Shown: positions 25,904 through 38,081, numbered from the stretch's first letter. The stretch is DNA of 64,000 nt from Tomocerus qinae (GCA_020055645.1 CM034550.1:8551501-8615500), one strand, 5' to 3'. Notes: a model not told the origin generated them from the letters alone. Numbers and translations are program-made.

Positions 25904-28509
25904 TTAACGGCTGTGAGAGATGAAAGCTTTAGTTGATCTTGGCCACCCGTAGTCGGTGTTATTTTCACTTTCAGCAGGACGGTATCCGTAATTGTTACAA
26001 ATCAAAGAAAGCTGATTACCACCACCGGAGCAGTTATGAGAGGGAATATTTACATCAGCAGGAGGAGTGAAGGAGGTTTCCGTGAATGGAATACGGAGTC
26101 CGTCTTTATTCTGATTTAACTGGAGGATTTGAGGTTTTGACGAAGAATTTCCAATAGGAAGGCTTTCAACATGCATTGGAAGAGGATGAAAAATTGCATT
26201 CTTTCTTTTCATTATAGCCAAACTTTTCTTATTTCTACCTTTTCCGTCAACAACATACTTTTCAGTGTATTCTTCGCTGATTTTTAGATATGGTTTATGA
26301 ATTTTGTAGTTTTGCAACTGTAATAATTTTTTCGAATTTTTACAATTTTCAAAATTTTCTGTCTTATTGTCTGGTAAAACTTCACAATCATTTTCTTCTT
26401 CCATATGAAAGTTATTGTAACGTTCTTGTATACACAAAGTACCATGATTTCGTTCTGGGTGTCCTCCATCGGCTCCATCAATAAATGTACCATCGTCAAA
26501 AGAAACGGAATTACTTGCAGCCTCGTCACCAGCATCATATCGATTTTTTCTGCTGTTGTTTTCTTGTTTACTTTCACTTTTCTCCAAACCCTCTTGATCT
26601 CCGCCTGATTTTCCGGTGCGTATACTTGTAATAGAGTTCTGGTTTTCATTATCATTACAATTTTTTGGAGTTATTTCGCGTTCAGGTAAACAATTGTCGG
26701 TGGGACACAGTGATGATTCACTAGTGTTCATGCATTGATAAGCAAATAGAATCTCTGTTGGCACTTCGTCGTCATCCTCCTCAAAATTAAACATGTTTGC
26801 GAAAGATTCTTTTCTAGATTCCATTGCGATTGGACTTGTATTTCGATCAATCTTCTGCGGGTGAACAGCTAACTGTGTATCTTAATTTAAAATAACACTT
26901 ATTATTAAATAAAATCTTCCTACTTAATTTATTTGATTGAGGCATAAAATGTGTCGTTTTATCAAGGATATTTATTATATATACCAGTGTTTGCATTTTC
27001 AATACTATGTTGACTTTGGGTTTGTTCTTTATCCAAAGTTTCATCAATTTTGTTCTCAGTTGCAAAATTCTCATCATTTTCACTAGTTAAAATGTATGTT
27101 TTCGGACGACTGGCATTTCTGTAAAGGATAATTGAAAAATGCAATGAAATGAAAACTTAAATTTTTGCACGAAAATAAATGCATTAGGTATGCTATGTAG
27201 TATTACATATTTCGCAAAGCATCATTTTTCAGTGCTTCCATGTCTATAGGCAAATTGTTCTTCCGAATAGTTTTCAAAAGCAGTGTTTCATAAGTTTTCA
27301 GTCTTTCAGCTTGGTCCTTGAAAATATTTTTCTTATAAGTTCAAGAAAATGGAAAAAATTAAAGAAAAATTCAGAACAACAAGCTTTACCGCTTACTTCA
27401 ATGTATTTACGAAGTTCTACATTCCGCATATGGGCCTTGTATAAATTCTCGTCAGCCTTTTTAATCCTAATGCTATCTTGTCGCGAGCGTTGTTGCTGAG
27501 ATTTTTGTAAAATTTCAAGATGATGAGAACTCTCTTCAGCTTTCTTTTCAGTTTCTCGTAATTTTGCTTTTGTTTCTTTTAACTGGGATAAAAGTTTGTA
27601 CCTATTTCCCATATCATACTGATTGACGAAATTGCCCAATTTATAGTTTTCCTCTTGCAATTTTCCAATTCTTTTGTCTCGAATTTTAATAGTTTCTTCT
27701 AAACCTCTGCATTTATTTTCAGCTTTTTTCAGTAGCTGACGACATCCTTGCAATTCCTCCTTATGACTTTTTATTAAAGTGGGTAACTCGGCAAATTCTC
27801 CCTGATAGCGAGTCAGAGCTTTATCTTGACGATACTGTATGAGTTTGTACGTTGCGTTTTCTTTCTGTGACTCCTATTGAACATAAAATTTACATCAGAA
27901 CTTTTATTTGAATTTGAAGCATTTGAATTTTAAAAAACCTTTTACTTTGAGTTTTATTTCGAGACAATTTATTTGCCCCTTGAGTGAATTTATGGTATCT
28001 CGATGGGCAGATGCTAGTCTTTTTGTTACAGTTCGATCAATGACTGGGTTGACAACTTTGGGCTTCACAATATTATTTACGAACTTTTCTTTGCTTCCGT
28101 TAGTGATATCCACTTTTGCTTCACAGCTTTTCAATCTTGGGCGAGCTCTACTAGCTTGGTACTCCACAAATCTCGCTTCCTGGCATGTTATACAATCACA
28201 ATGGGTGAATTCTTCATTTCCTGAAGAATTCTCCAGGCGATGAAGCTGCTTTATCGGGTTTATTGCCGATGACTCTGTAACTGATGAATTTGAACCATGA
28301 ATAAGTTTGCTATTGCGATGAGAAATCGTCCTTGATTCCGTCTGACAGGGAGAATCTTCAGCTTTTCTAATCCACTGATAATCTTCTATATTTGCAAACC
28401 TCATTTTAGAATTTTGAAAATTTCTGCTTTTTCGAGGTCCGAAATTACTCCTCCGTTCTGTTATACAATTAGAATCGGATTCATCATCGGAGGAAGTTGA
28501 AATATCCAT
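25904..28509 (-). CDS. LCA5: Lebercilin (LCA5) family ciliary coiled-coil protein
   Basis: Lebercilin localises to cilia and basal bodies and binds intraflagellar transport proteins. Five minus-strand exons: 28509-27946, 27873-27397, 27316-27207, 27118-26985, 26868-25904, giving 749 aa (human 697). Residues 1-165 are polar and Ser-rich. The lebercilin domain begins RTVTKRLASAHRDTINSLKG (human has VTKRLTSAR..KINELK) and continues YRQDKALTRYQGE and KLQEENYKLGNFVNQYD, with continuous coiled coil to about residue 350. It closes DQAERLKTYETLLLKTIRKN, then NLPIDMEALKNDALRN. The C-terminal 360 residues are polar, low-complexity and probably disordered, ending FISHSR. The exon 5 acceptor is the TTAG at 26870-26869, four bases inside an alternative CACAG, because only the former keeps the frame. 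Assignment rests on remembered domain similarity. Confidence 0.85.
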
Positions 28510-29059
28510 TTGGAATTCTGTGGCTTCTTCTGTAAATATTCAAACCACTCACCTTACTAGAAAAACATATTTCTTTGTTTTGTATTGTATTAAATACTAA
28601 TTTGTGTACATCGTTTGTTAAATCTTACTCAAAGACTTTATTAATTTGCTGTTTACTTGAATCAAATGTTTAGTTTCTTCAATTTGGTACAATGTAGAAT
28701 ATTGCTTTCGTGCAGAGTTTGGGACAAAAGTTTTGTCAATTACTGGGCGAGTTAGATCTTACGAAAACGCTTCATTTAGCCATTTAAATCAGTATATACA
28801 TGATTAGCTTACGTATTAACAGGTTCTCGAAGATAGTGATCAAAAATTATCTAAAGCTACTTCCAAGATAATAAAATTTTACTGTTCTGCGTAGTGTCTC
28901 GTGTCATAAAGTATAATATTACTGACGCATAAATTCATGCTGATTTATTTCAGACTCCAAAAACGGAAGATTCATTCATCGATTTACAGTCGTTTCCTTG
29001 ACTGCCATCAAAAATTCAAAACTATCGATGAGGGTTGAAAGTTGGAATAATGCAATATG
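28510..29059. other. Region upstream of LCA5
   Basis: No gene is seen. It must hold the minus-strand LCA5 promoter, but no TATA box or other core element stands out. Confidence 0.35.
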
Positions 29060-29067
29060 GGAAACAC

Positions 29068-29336
29068 CACAGTATTTTGATCCCCATGGCTACTCCCCCA
29101 CATACAGTAATGCCCTACCCAAAATAACAAAAATTTTGCACCCAAGTTTTGATTTTTGAATTGGATCTTGGGTGGTTGCTCAACACGTGGAGTCAATAGT
29201 AACAACAACAGTCTGCAGAATCCACACCCAAATTGCCAATGCCATGAACTCCTCCAACTTGGGTGCAAATTTTTTGTTATTTTGGGTAGGGCATTACTGT
29301 ATGTGGGGGAGTAGCCATGGGGATCAAGCTACTGTG
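29068..29336. mobile_element. 269-bp MITE with 8-bp target duplication (hAT-like)
   Basis: Termini CACAGTATTTTGATCCCC... and ...GGGGATCAAGCTACTGTG are inverted copies of each other, extending about 80 bp inward with few mismatches (through CCCTACCCAAAATAACAAAA). They are flanked by a perfect direct duplication GGAAACAC at 29060-29067 and 29337-29344. The 8-bp duplication and CA...TG ends fit the hAT superfamily. No transposase is encoded. The 86-codon open frame within it is an artefact. Confidence 0.9.
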
Positions 29337-29344
29337 GGAAACAC

Positions 29345-29552
29345 GATGTAGAGAACCTACGTAGAATAAAATATACCAACAGGATACACGTGCATGATAA
29401 AATTACACTACTCTGATTACTGCTGTACACTGATAGATTGACGACGAAATAAGAATTCCTTATGCATTGCATAGACAGACGAACAGCATCATTTCTCGTC
29501 CACCGACGCTAGTAGAGCAACAATTTTAAAAGGTTATTTTTGGATTTAATAG
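29345..29552. other. Short gap between the MITE and the U1 gene
   Basis: No gene is recognised. The bases just below 29553 are where a U1 3'-processing signal should lie on the minus strand. The sequence there, CTATTAAATCCAAAAATAAC, is AT-rich but cannot be proved to be a 3' box. Confidence 0.3.
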
Positions 29553-29715
29553 TAGGGGCAAGCGCGAACGCTTCACCCCCTGGAAAAAATTACGCGTCCG
29601 AGTTATCCACGTTTGGGATAATCGCAGGAGTCAACCAAATCGAAGTGCAATGAAATGGTCTCTTCCTGGGAGCACAGCCTTCCAGATCACTGTATCTCCT
29701 ACGCCAGGTAAGTGC
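29553..29715 (-). ncRNA. U1 spliceosomal snRNA
   Basis: A 163-nt minus-strand gene, the right length for U1 (about 164). It base-pairs with 5' splice sites. In order it shows ACTTACCTGG near the 5' end; stem-loop 1 (GGAG/CTCC and ACAG/CTGT stem with loop GATCTGGAAG, where the U1-70K site is normally AUCANGAAG); stem-loop 2 with the U1A loop ATTGCAC; stem-loop 3 (GCGATTATCC...GGATAACTCG); Sm site AATTTTTT; and terminal stem-loop 4 (GGGGTGAAGCG-TTCG-CGCTTGCCCC). The first two bases read GC rather than AT, and the 70K loop differs from consensus, so this may be a variant or ageing copy. No recognisable snRNA promoter element was found about 40-60 bp upstream. Confidence 0.93.
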
Positions 29716-31707
29716 CGATGGCAACTCTCCTCCGACAATCACATAACCTACAACGTTATAGTACCTACGGACTTCAACTTTTACGCCAATTATTCAGTAC
29801 TTTTTGTCCATTATAAGAGCTAATTTTTGGAAGAAGTGTAGCAAATATAATATTCTTCTTAGTTTTGCATTTAAAATGATAACTTTAATCCTAGTTAGGT
29901 TATATTCACTGGTTAATAATGATAAAGCTAGCACTAACAGTGCCGAGCGAGCTGTGCTCTGCTTTGTGCTTATCAAATAGCAGTGTGCGTATTAGTAGCT
30001 CTGGACTGAGTTTAGTCTGCGTGAGTAGTGCAGTGCAGTGGTGTTTGAAGTATGGCAAAATGGGCAAGCTATGATGAACTGTTGTAGCGCGGAAGTTCAC
30101 TCTCCAATTCAATTTGAGACTGATTTATCCTGATTTATTATAGACTGATTTATTTATAGATTCCATTATAGCGGATCTTTTAGGATTGCTTGTATCAATA
30201 ACGAAGACTCCTTTCTGTGTTTCAAAATTACTGAGAAAATCGAGCGTTTGTAACGGGAAGATATGCTTCAAAATTATTGGTATGTGGTGTGGGCTGTGCC
30301 TATTTGCCAGAGCTGGGATTTCATGAACTTTCATGAAATAAACAGATGATTTTAATAAAATACTACAACTGGGGATATAATTCAACCAAAGCAAAATCAA
30401 TTTAATAGTGTACAGTGGTTAAAAGGATGATTTTGGTGGGGACATTTTTATAAATTGGAAAAAGTAGTCATTCATCTCATTCATGTCATGTTTTACGATG
30501 CTGCAAATGCGCTGCGCTGCAATTGAACTGCAAATATGACAATGCAAGACATGAAATAATTGTATTGTAAATCTTTACATAGTTTCAGTAGCAAATGCTT
30601 GTAACGGATGCTATAATTATGACTGCTTATGTATGCATATGCACAGACTAAGATGGCACTATTAGATTCTTAGTTTCAAGTGTACATGAATAATATTTAT
30701 TTGTAACCAATGCTATTGAATTTATTATTGAATTGCATAACCAGCCAGTAAAGTATTCTTAGTATAGATATTAGTATTAGAAATGTTTAGCCGATAATAT
30801 TATGTCTGCAAGTCTAACTAATGGCACATTATGCAAATAAGTTTGACAGTTATTTGCAATGAAGAATTTTATTATTCGGAAAATCATGAATATTAATGTT
30901 TTATTACAGCGAAACTAAGTCTGGAAATTGGATTTGTGTTTCTAAACAGTTTTTCAGTTCGTAAGATCAACCATATTTAAGCTCCCAGTGGTTTCAATTT
31001 GGAAATCTCAGAGTCCCACCATACAGATTTTCGACATCATTTGCGTACTTTCCGTTAAAAATTGATTACTGCTTTTGGTCGAATTTTTCCATACTTTCGA
31101 AGCTTATAAGTACTAAGAAGTCAAAAATTAGTCAAAATATCGGAAATGTGTTCTAATCCAGAGGTAGACAATTTTTTAAAGATATCAAATGTTTAGTATG
31201 TAAGACAATGGATAAGAACTCTGGGAGTTACTTCAAGAATTATTGTAAACCACTAAATCTATATGATGATAGTCTGAAATTTCCAAATTGAAATCACTGG
31301 GTTCTTAATGCAACTTTGTGACAGGTGATCACAAAAAATTTTGTAAATGCTTTCAGGAATATTTGGTTAAACACTTTTTAGATTATATGTTCATATAAAA
31401 TCTGAGATGCTATGGGAAAGTCGGGGAGCATATTGCTACATAGTTTTAGGTACTTATAACATTATCTATAAGTAAATCCAAATTGTAATTAACTGGTGAA
31501 TTTAAACAGGTTTTCAATCCACAGTGTGTATTACTTATGGTAAAAAATAACACTATAGTAAATGGTCTTGCTTATGTATACTCATATAAAATGCCTACAA
31601 AATACTCTTATAAGATAGGTACGTAAGGAATTTGACTTAAAAATCCAATTATAGCAAGAGTTCTAATTGTAAATCAATGTAATTAATGTGGTAAGGTGAC
31701 TTGTTTT
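29716..31707. other. Gene-poor stretch with a degenerate inverted repeat
   Basis: No gene is seen. Imperfect complementary arms of about 55 bp at 30975-31030 and 31254-31310 (core CAGTGGTTTCAATTTGGAAA and complement) suggest a decayed inverted-repeat transposon. The rest is AT-rich and featureless to me. Confidence 0.45.
30975..31310. mobile_element. Degenerate inverted-repeat element
   Basis: A left arm around TCCCAGTGGTTTCAATTTGG is matched in reverse complement by a right arm around CCAAATTGAAATCACTGGG, roughly 55 bp each with several mismatches and about 220 bp between them. It looks like an old MITE or foldback copy. No target duplication was identified. Confidence 0.5.
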
Positions 31708-33155
31708 CTAACCAGTCCTTGCTAAGGCTTCGTTGTAAGCTCTGTAGTGTTCAGCCTTCGCTCTTTTCACCTTGCGGAATAAAAACGAAAATACATTAAT
31801 CCAATTAAACTCTAATGAGTAATTCTAGTACAACAATACAAGCAAAAGTGCATAAAAATTCACAAGGAATTCGCATACCTCGAGGGTGTCATCAACAGGT
31901 ACAGGAAGCTGAGCTGAGTAAACTGGTCCTCCGAATCCGGCGGCAACTTGACGAATAAGTGGAGCTTGAGCATATGCAATTTGCTGTGGATGAACTGGAG
32001 CAGCTGGTCCGTAATTAAGTGTAGCCACACGGGGAATTACTGCTGGACCATGAGCAATCTGAGCTGGAGCGTAACTTACGTGTTGGTGTTGGATATGCTG
32101 GACATGATGAACTGGAGCAACTGGAGCAATTGGTGCGGCATTGGCATAATTCACTGTTTGAATAGGTGTAGCAATTTTAACTGGACGAGCTACGGCAATA
32201 TTGGCGGCTGGTCCCACTGGGAAATTCGTACCCGCAGCACGGAATCCATTTACTGTATCACAATTAATATCATTTCATCAAAAAAAATTTAAAAATGACT
32301 GAATTTTCTTGCCCATTGACTCAGTTAGAGATAACCTTAATTGAACTCACCTGGATCGGATACATAGCTAACTTGTTGAACAAGTCCGTTGGCATCTATG
32401 TAACTGTAGCTTCCTCTTGTGATTCCATCGGCAGTTTTAGTTTCCTGTTTGGCAGAAGGACCTCCAGAATACCCGTAAGAATATTGGCCTGCATTTTTGA
32501 AGAAATAAAAAGAAATTTTCACACCAAGTATCATTATCAAGTATGTAGAATGTCCTTCTCAATAAGCCTTTCCCACAATTGCTTTCTGGTCACCAGTTGA
32601 AGTGAATCTCAGTAGATGGAGGTAGAGAATAATACATTAAAAAAGCCTGAAAATACTATATTTCCATCTACTGAGATTCACTTCAACTGGTGACCAGAAA
32701 GCAATTGTAGGAAAGGCTTATTGCAAGATTTCCTGAAATTAAAACCTAACTTGACTAAAACTTTGCCGTCTTCAATATCTACCACTAATTTAGCCAAAAT
32801 ACTGTTTTGGCGGCATTTTTTACTTTTCAGTCAATTTTAAAATGGCAACATTGACTCAAGAATTTTCTAGATTTTGTGATAATTGCAACAGCGGGAAGTA
32901 AAAGTTTCTGTATATTTTCACTGACCAAGCTCGTCTTGAGTGTGGTATTGAGACGAAGTGGCTGTTTGAGTAATAGGAGCCCTGGCATAAACGATGTTGC
33001 CGTGAAGAGCCTGAAGACCCCCGGCGGTGGCCATAGCCAAAACTGACGCGAAAACGATCTGTATATTAATACACAAAAATTAGCACTTATTCAAAACGAA
33101 GAAACACAAACGCACTTATTGGGAAGGTATGATTATTCCTTACAAAAACTTTCAT
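31708..33155 (-). CDS. Secreted structural cuticle protein (Rebers-Riddiford-type)
   Basis: Chitin-binding exoskeleton protein, 239 aa. Exons on minus: 33155-33144, 33058-32926, 32488-32351, 32252-31879, 31770-31708. The 12-nt first exon gives only MKVF; with exon 2 it forms the signal peptide MKVFIVFASVLAMATAGG. Next come SSQYHTQDELGQYSYGYSGG and the chitin-binding-like block KTADGITRGSYSYIDANGLV, then QQVSYVSDPVNGFRAAGTNF. The C-terminal half is Ala/Pro/Val/Gln/His-rich with repeated AP-V/APVH and QHIQHQH stretches, ending VKRAKAEHYRAYNEALARTG. Exon and phase layout parallels the gene at 37.2-38.0 kb, so the two are probably tandem duplicates. Intron 2 carries a 61-bp-arm hairpin. Long antisense open frames over exon 4 are codon-bias shadows. 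Confidence 0.92.
32560..32723. repeat. Near-perfect 61-bp-arm hairpin in cuticle gene intron 2
   Basis: 32560-32620 and 32663-32723 are complementary with one visible mismatch (core CTTTCTGGTCACCAGTTGAA), separated by 42 bp. It is a compact palindromic MITE or hairpin, transcribed as part of the intron. Confidence 0.85.
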
Positions 33156-33247
33156 AATGATATTATGGAGATGAGAATGATGGCCAAAAAGTAAAAATCC
33201 TTAGGATGATATAAATTTTGTCAGATCCAGAATCAGGACTTCTTCGT

Positions 33248-33285
33248 AAGTGACGCAAGAATGTAGGCTATCTTGTCCATTTATA
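33248..33285 (-). promoter_or_regulatory. Core promoter of cuticle gene 1 (TATA + initiator)
   Basis: On the minus strand TATAAA begins at 33285 and CGTCACTT begins 30 bp downstream at 33255. This is the usual TATA-to-initiator distance, with TCA as the likely start. The coding start is about 98 bp further down. The same pair is seen upstream of the second cuticle gene. Confidence 0.7.
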
Positions 33286-36200
33286 CAATAATGATCGTCC
33301 TTGACAGCTTCCCGCACGTAGATTGCAACAATAGTTAAGTTGTTAACGAAAATACCATAATCTTGTAAATGGATAAGATATATTAGCTATAATGGGAAGG
33401 AATATCATTTTCTTTGATATAAATGTATATATATAGTATTTACCTAGCTGTGAGAATGTTATGGGTAATCATCCAACCATCTTAAAAGATAACAAGCCTG
33501 ACCGACCACAAAACAGTCGTAGACACCATTACCACAGTTTGCTGTATACTCTGTATCGTCATTTGCAGATTATCATTACTATTACCATTGAAATTGAACT
33601 TGATTCAATTTCAATCCTGTAGGCAAACGTGCACCTATACACGTGTATCATAGCTTAAGTAGACAATATATTACGTAGGTTTAAAGAGGTTTTATTGATT
33701 GTAAATAATGTACGTACACGCATAAAGACATAATCCAAACCACCTCCAGAACTTAAAAAAGCGAATTTCCCATGCATTCTTCTCTTCATAGGCAAACGAG
33801 CCTGTCACGTTAAAAATCACTTTTTTTACATGTTTGCACGGTAAAGCTATTATTGTTCTACGTAGCATCTTTGTTTGCTCCAGATTTTCTTTCATGAGAA
33901 CACAATGTCCCTATACCCAGTTTTAGCCAAACGATGGGGGATTCCTTATTAGTAAACACAACAAATACAATTGGTAGTTTTGCATAAATAATTGAAGCTT
34001 ATCACTTCCTATGAATAATTAACTACTTTTTACCTCAAGCCAGTAACCCACATTAACAATTTTACGACTGTATTATGTACTACAATTCCCAACTGTTTTC
34101 AAAAGGAATTGTCAGAACTGTAACACTAACACTACACCCATGTGTTAATAACATTTTTTAATGCATGCAGATATGGATTTATATAAAAGTCACTTTTGTA
34201 ACCTGTTGCAGTCCGAGAATATTCTATACACTTCGGTGGTTTTACTATTAGTATGTCTTGTTCGTTTTTTTCCATAACCACATGCAATGTGAAATACATG
34301 GCATTTTTGTTGTAGCACTAAATGTAAATTTAGCTTTAGTATAGCTACTGAATACTATATCAAAGAAAATTCCACGCTGGACTTCTGGAATGTATTTTAT
34401 GTTTTAATCACACAATGAGATAAACAAGGATTAATCCCAAGTTGAATCTTTCTGAAGTAATAGCGTGATTCTATTACGTATTATCTTGGTAATTTTTCTG
34501 TAATGACTTTTATTATGCATATCAGTGTACTAATCGAGTGAGCTAGCCAGACTTTTCTAATTCTCTGCCAGTATATGCATTTTATAGAGGTACTAATATG
34601 AATCATCCCCTATGTCAAATGGTAATGCAATATCTTCATTATGTATAGTCGGACTATGTAATCTAAAAAGATACCACACAGGAAATGTAACGAGACATTA
34701 TTTTTCCTGGATTTCCATTGCACTCCATGTACCTTTATCTAATAGTTATTATTAAAAGGGTGGTGTTTGTTTTTCTGGGTTTTAAATGTTTTAGTATTAA
34801 TACTTTGGCATTTCTTGTTTTGTATGCTTGGGCGAGAGCATAGCGGATCTTTGCCTCAAAACTTTGAATTTATTTGCATATAATTGAGTATACATACACA
34901 TTGAACATACATGAAATAGGTAATTTCGTTTATTTAAAAAGTGTTTGATTGAAGGGAGTAACTTCTTTGAGACTGAAATTGAGAGTAAATAAACTACCTG
35001 GTTCAAGTGAGTGCAATGTGATATAGCTTCAGCAGATATGCAAATTGGACATCTGAATACCATTCTGAGACCGTAAATCATTCTTCTGCTAAGAAATATT
35101 GGCAATTTCGTGATAGCCTTTTACGTATGTGTCTGCAACGTGGGCAAAATTCTGGCTTATTTTATAGGCGTGGCTAAGCACGCTTTCAATATCGTACTAA
35201 CAGTAACAATAATCGCTATAACATATTACTAATGTAGGTGATGGCAAAAAAATCATCTTTCTTTAATGGTACAACGTAATATTAATTTCATCTGTACAGC
35301 GGGATAAGGAAATAAAACAAAGACCGTGTAACAGTTTTACAGAGTTTAATGCTTGTTCTTCTGGAGCAGTATTAGGTACCTCAAGTACCTATTGCTAATT
35401 GGTACAATGGTACACTATACGTAATAACCCCATTCCAAAGCATATAAGGTCCATAGGTGCGTATATAAATTTGTAATATACAGTATGTAGTAATAAATAG
35501 TAATCATTAGTCAGTGTAAAAACCATTTACGCATCACATAATTCAATAACATGGTTTAATGATGATTAATGGTAAATGTGTCTTACATATCTTCCTATTC
35601 TGATATACTTTCTAGTAGGTACTCAATGTACGTTCAACTAGTATTTATTATTATGCATTATCTTCCTAGACATTTCATAACTTAAACTACTAGAACTTGG
35701 ATGTATTTACTTTTTTAAGGTTCTACACCTATTTTTTAAGATGTTACCGTAAGAATTTACTATAATAGAGAATCGCAATACATTTTTTCTGATGGAGATG
35801 CTAAATGCACACGGATAAACTTGAATGAAAGGTCCTCTAGTCCTTTACTACACAAACACATTTTGTATCATGATTTATGAAATATTATTTTCGACAACAA
35901 TTTTGAATGATGAGTACAAGGATTAAAGGTCATTGTAATAGTACTGACGGTGCTATACCTGTGTAGTAGTGATTTACCCCCAAATTGTCAACACGTTTTT
36001 GTTAATACTATAACCTATTCTAATATAACCTAACCTTACCATGTATAATGTCAAATGCATGTAAAATTCCGTCCTTGATGAAATGTTCCTCAAACCGTTC
36101 AGCTACCGTGCTAACGGACGGGCAGACAGACGGACAGACAGATCAAGCATTTCTATAAAGCAGCTCCGCTACTTAATAAAGGTGTTGACAAAAATGTGTT

Positions 36201-37166
36201 GACAATTTTGGGTTCTCCCGTAGTAGGTACTATATTTACGATTGAGTACAATAGTTGTCAGCAAGAGGTGTATAAAATAGCAATATTCTTCCTTTTCTAG
36301 GAAAAGTTATATTATTTGGACATTGTTCTTTGTTCGATACGGGTTTAGGAAACCTTTTATCAACTATAACTTCAATATGGTTTGGGGTTGTGAATTTATG
36401 GTTTACATATTGCTATAATATTTACAAGGCACATAGGGTTCCATTTCTTAAGAAAAATCATGCTACATGCATGAAAGCCCAAATCAAGAAGCTTATTCAG
36501 TGGAATTTTCGGAACTTCTCAAATAGCTCTAGGCAAGCTTTGCCTTATTTTGAGTTGGAGACGTTTGAGACTAAATATTCCATATGCAGATTGATTAATA
36601 TGTAATAATTTCGAAAGAGTATTTCGCCAAGGATGCAATACTAAAGATAAAGAACAGTTTTATTGATCAGCATTCACAAAGAGTTGGAAAACAAACTATC
36701 CCTACGCTGACTGATAAGAAGACATAAGGTTAGCAAAGCTTATGTTTTTGTCTACTGGATGTAATAGGTATAGTATAGACAAGTGTCAACACGATGTAAT
36801 GAAAATACTCTTTTGGAGGAAGGATGAAAAACAAGTTGAACAAATTATAGTATCGAATCAGTCAGTAAATGCAATAAAATAATAACAGGTGTTATGTATT
36901 AAAAGTCAACCATTTCAACAGAATAACAAAGAAAACGAAAAAGATCTAACTACTTATACATTAGAGTGAGTAACAATACTACTATTCAAGAGCATTATTG
37001 TCATTCATTAAAAATGATGTTAACATTTCGTTGGATGGTAGATTTGGTGATGGCTTTTGGTTTCTGTTAAATGATGATTTACATGATGTTATAAAAAGAT
37101 CTTGTACAAAATCAACATATAAAACCGAATGTGCAGGCACACCGGGTCTAACTATGCTAATCTAAT
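33286..37166. other. Gap between the two cuticle genes
   Basis: About 3.9 kb with no recognisable gene. Open frames at 33692-33895, 34797-35105 and 36330-36605 lack plausible composition or splice context. One MITE-like element lies at 35976-36212. Confidence 0.45.
35976..36212. mobile_element. MITE-like element with about 28-bp inverted ends
   Basis: The left end (ACCCCCAAATTGTCAACACG, then TTTTTGTTAA) is complementary to the right end (TTGACAAAAATGTGTTGACA, then ATTTTGGGT) with few mismatches. The interior has a GGACGGGCAGACAGACGGAC-type run at about 36116-36142. No transposase is present and the target duplication is unclear. Confidence 0.6.
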
Positions 37167-38019
37167 TTAGAGAATAGCAGCTCTGGCAGCAGCCTCAGCC
37201 TTAGCTTGGAAGTGAAGAGCCTTAGCGGCAGCAACCTCAGGAGTATCTTGAACTTGAACTGGGACAGCAGCAACATGAACTGGAGCAACGGCAAGAGGAG
37301 CAGCTGGGGCAACTGGCAAGTTGGTAGCAGCAACTCTGAATCCGTTAACTGGATCAGCAACTGGATAATAAAAATGCTCAATTAACTACGATTCAAACTA
37401 ATTTTTTGCTAATTCACGCATGATCTTATATTATAATCAAATTCTAAGGATTTTTTGAATAGCTTACCATAGTTTACTTGTTGAACGAGTCCATGAGCTA
37501 GACAAAACAAAAATAAATGTTTAATATTGGAAATAAAAATGATTTCAAAGGTATGCGTGAATTTTACAGTTAAATACCATCAACGTAGCTGTAAGCTCCA
37601 CGGGTGATTCCATCAGCAGTCTTAACTTCGGACTTGGCACTTGGGCCTCCAGCATAGCCATAAGAGTATTGACCTAATTACAGACAGACAATAACTTTTA
37701 GAACTGGATTTTAGATCACATCTCAGACAATTTTTTTGTTGTATTTCTTTTTAAAATGTTTTAAAATGAATATTTACCGAGCTCATCTTGGGCATGGTAT
37801 TGGCTGGAGGTAACTGCAGGGGCAACAACGGTCTGGGCGACAACTGGGGCTCCGACAATTCCTCCGAGTCCAGAGTAAACAACTCCGGCAGAGGCACAGG
37901 CCAAAACGGCAGAGAAAACGATCTATTCAAACGAAAATTTAAAATTATGATTTTCTGAAAGAATAATCGGATTGAAAGTCGAAAAATGTAAAATTAGTAG
38001 CACTTACGAAGGATTTCAT
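37167..38019 (-). CDS. Secreted structural cuticle protein (Rebers-Riddiford-type), second copy
   Basis: Chitin-binding cuticle protein, 158 aa. Minus-strand exons: 38019-38008, 37922-37778, 37673-37578, 37497-37468 (only 30 nt), 37360-37167. The signal peptide is MKSFIVFSAVLACASAG, split after MKSF as in its neighbour. Then follow SSQYHAQDELGQYSYGYAGG, KTADGITRGAYSYVDAHGLV and QQVNYVADPVNGFRVAATNL, with an Ala/Val/Pro tail ending EVAAAKALHFQAKAEAAARA. Compared with gene 1 it has an extra pair of small introns within the chitin-binding block (after YVD and NY) and lacks the long AP-rich C-terminal region. G-ending and C-ending codons are commoner than in flanking DNA, as is typical for a highly expressed structural gene. 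Confidence 0.94.
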
Positions 38020-38081
38020 ATTGATTGTTGAGGTTTTGTCGTGGAGACTGAAGCTGCGGATGCTAAAGCTGCTAGTTGTAC

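Noticed and set aside
26284-26655. 123-codon minus-strand frame overlapping the LCA5 last exon
   Set aside because: Out of frame with the phase-consistent LCA5 model, with no splice support.
29008-29268. 86-codon minus-strand open frame
   Set aside because: It lies almost wholly inside the inverted-repeat MITE and is explained by its palindromic arms.
31948-32292. 114-codon plus-strand open frame rich in Trp, Asn and Ser
   Set aside because: Exact antisense of cuticle gene exon 4; a composition shadow of the real Ala/Pro/Gln coding frame.
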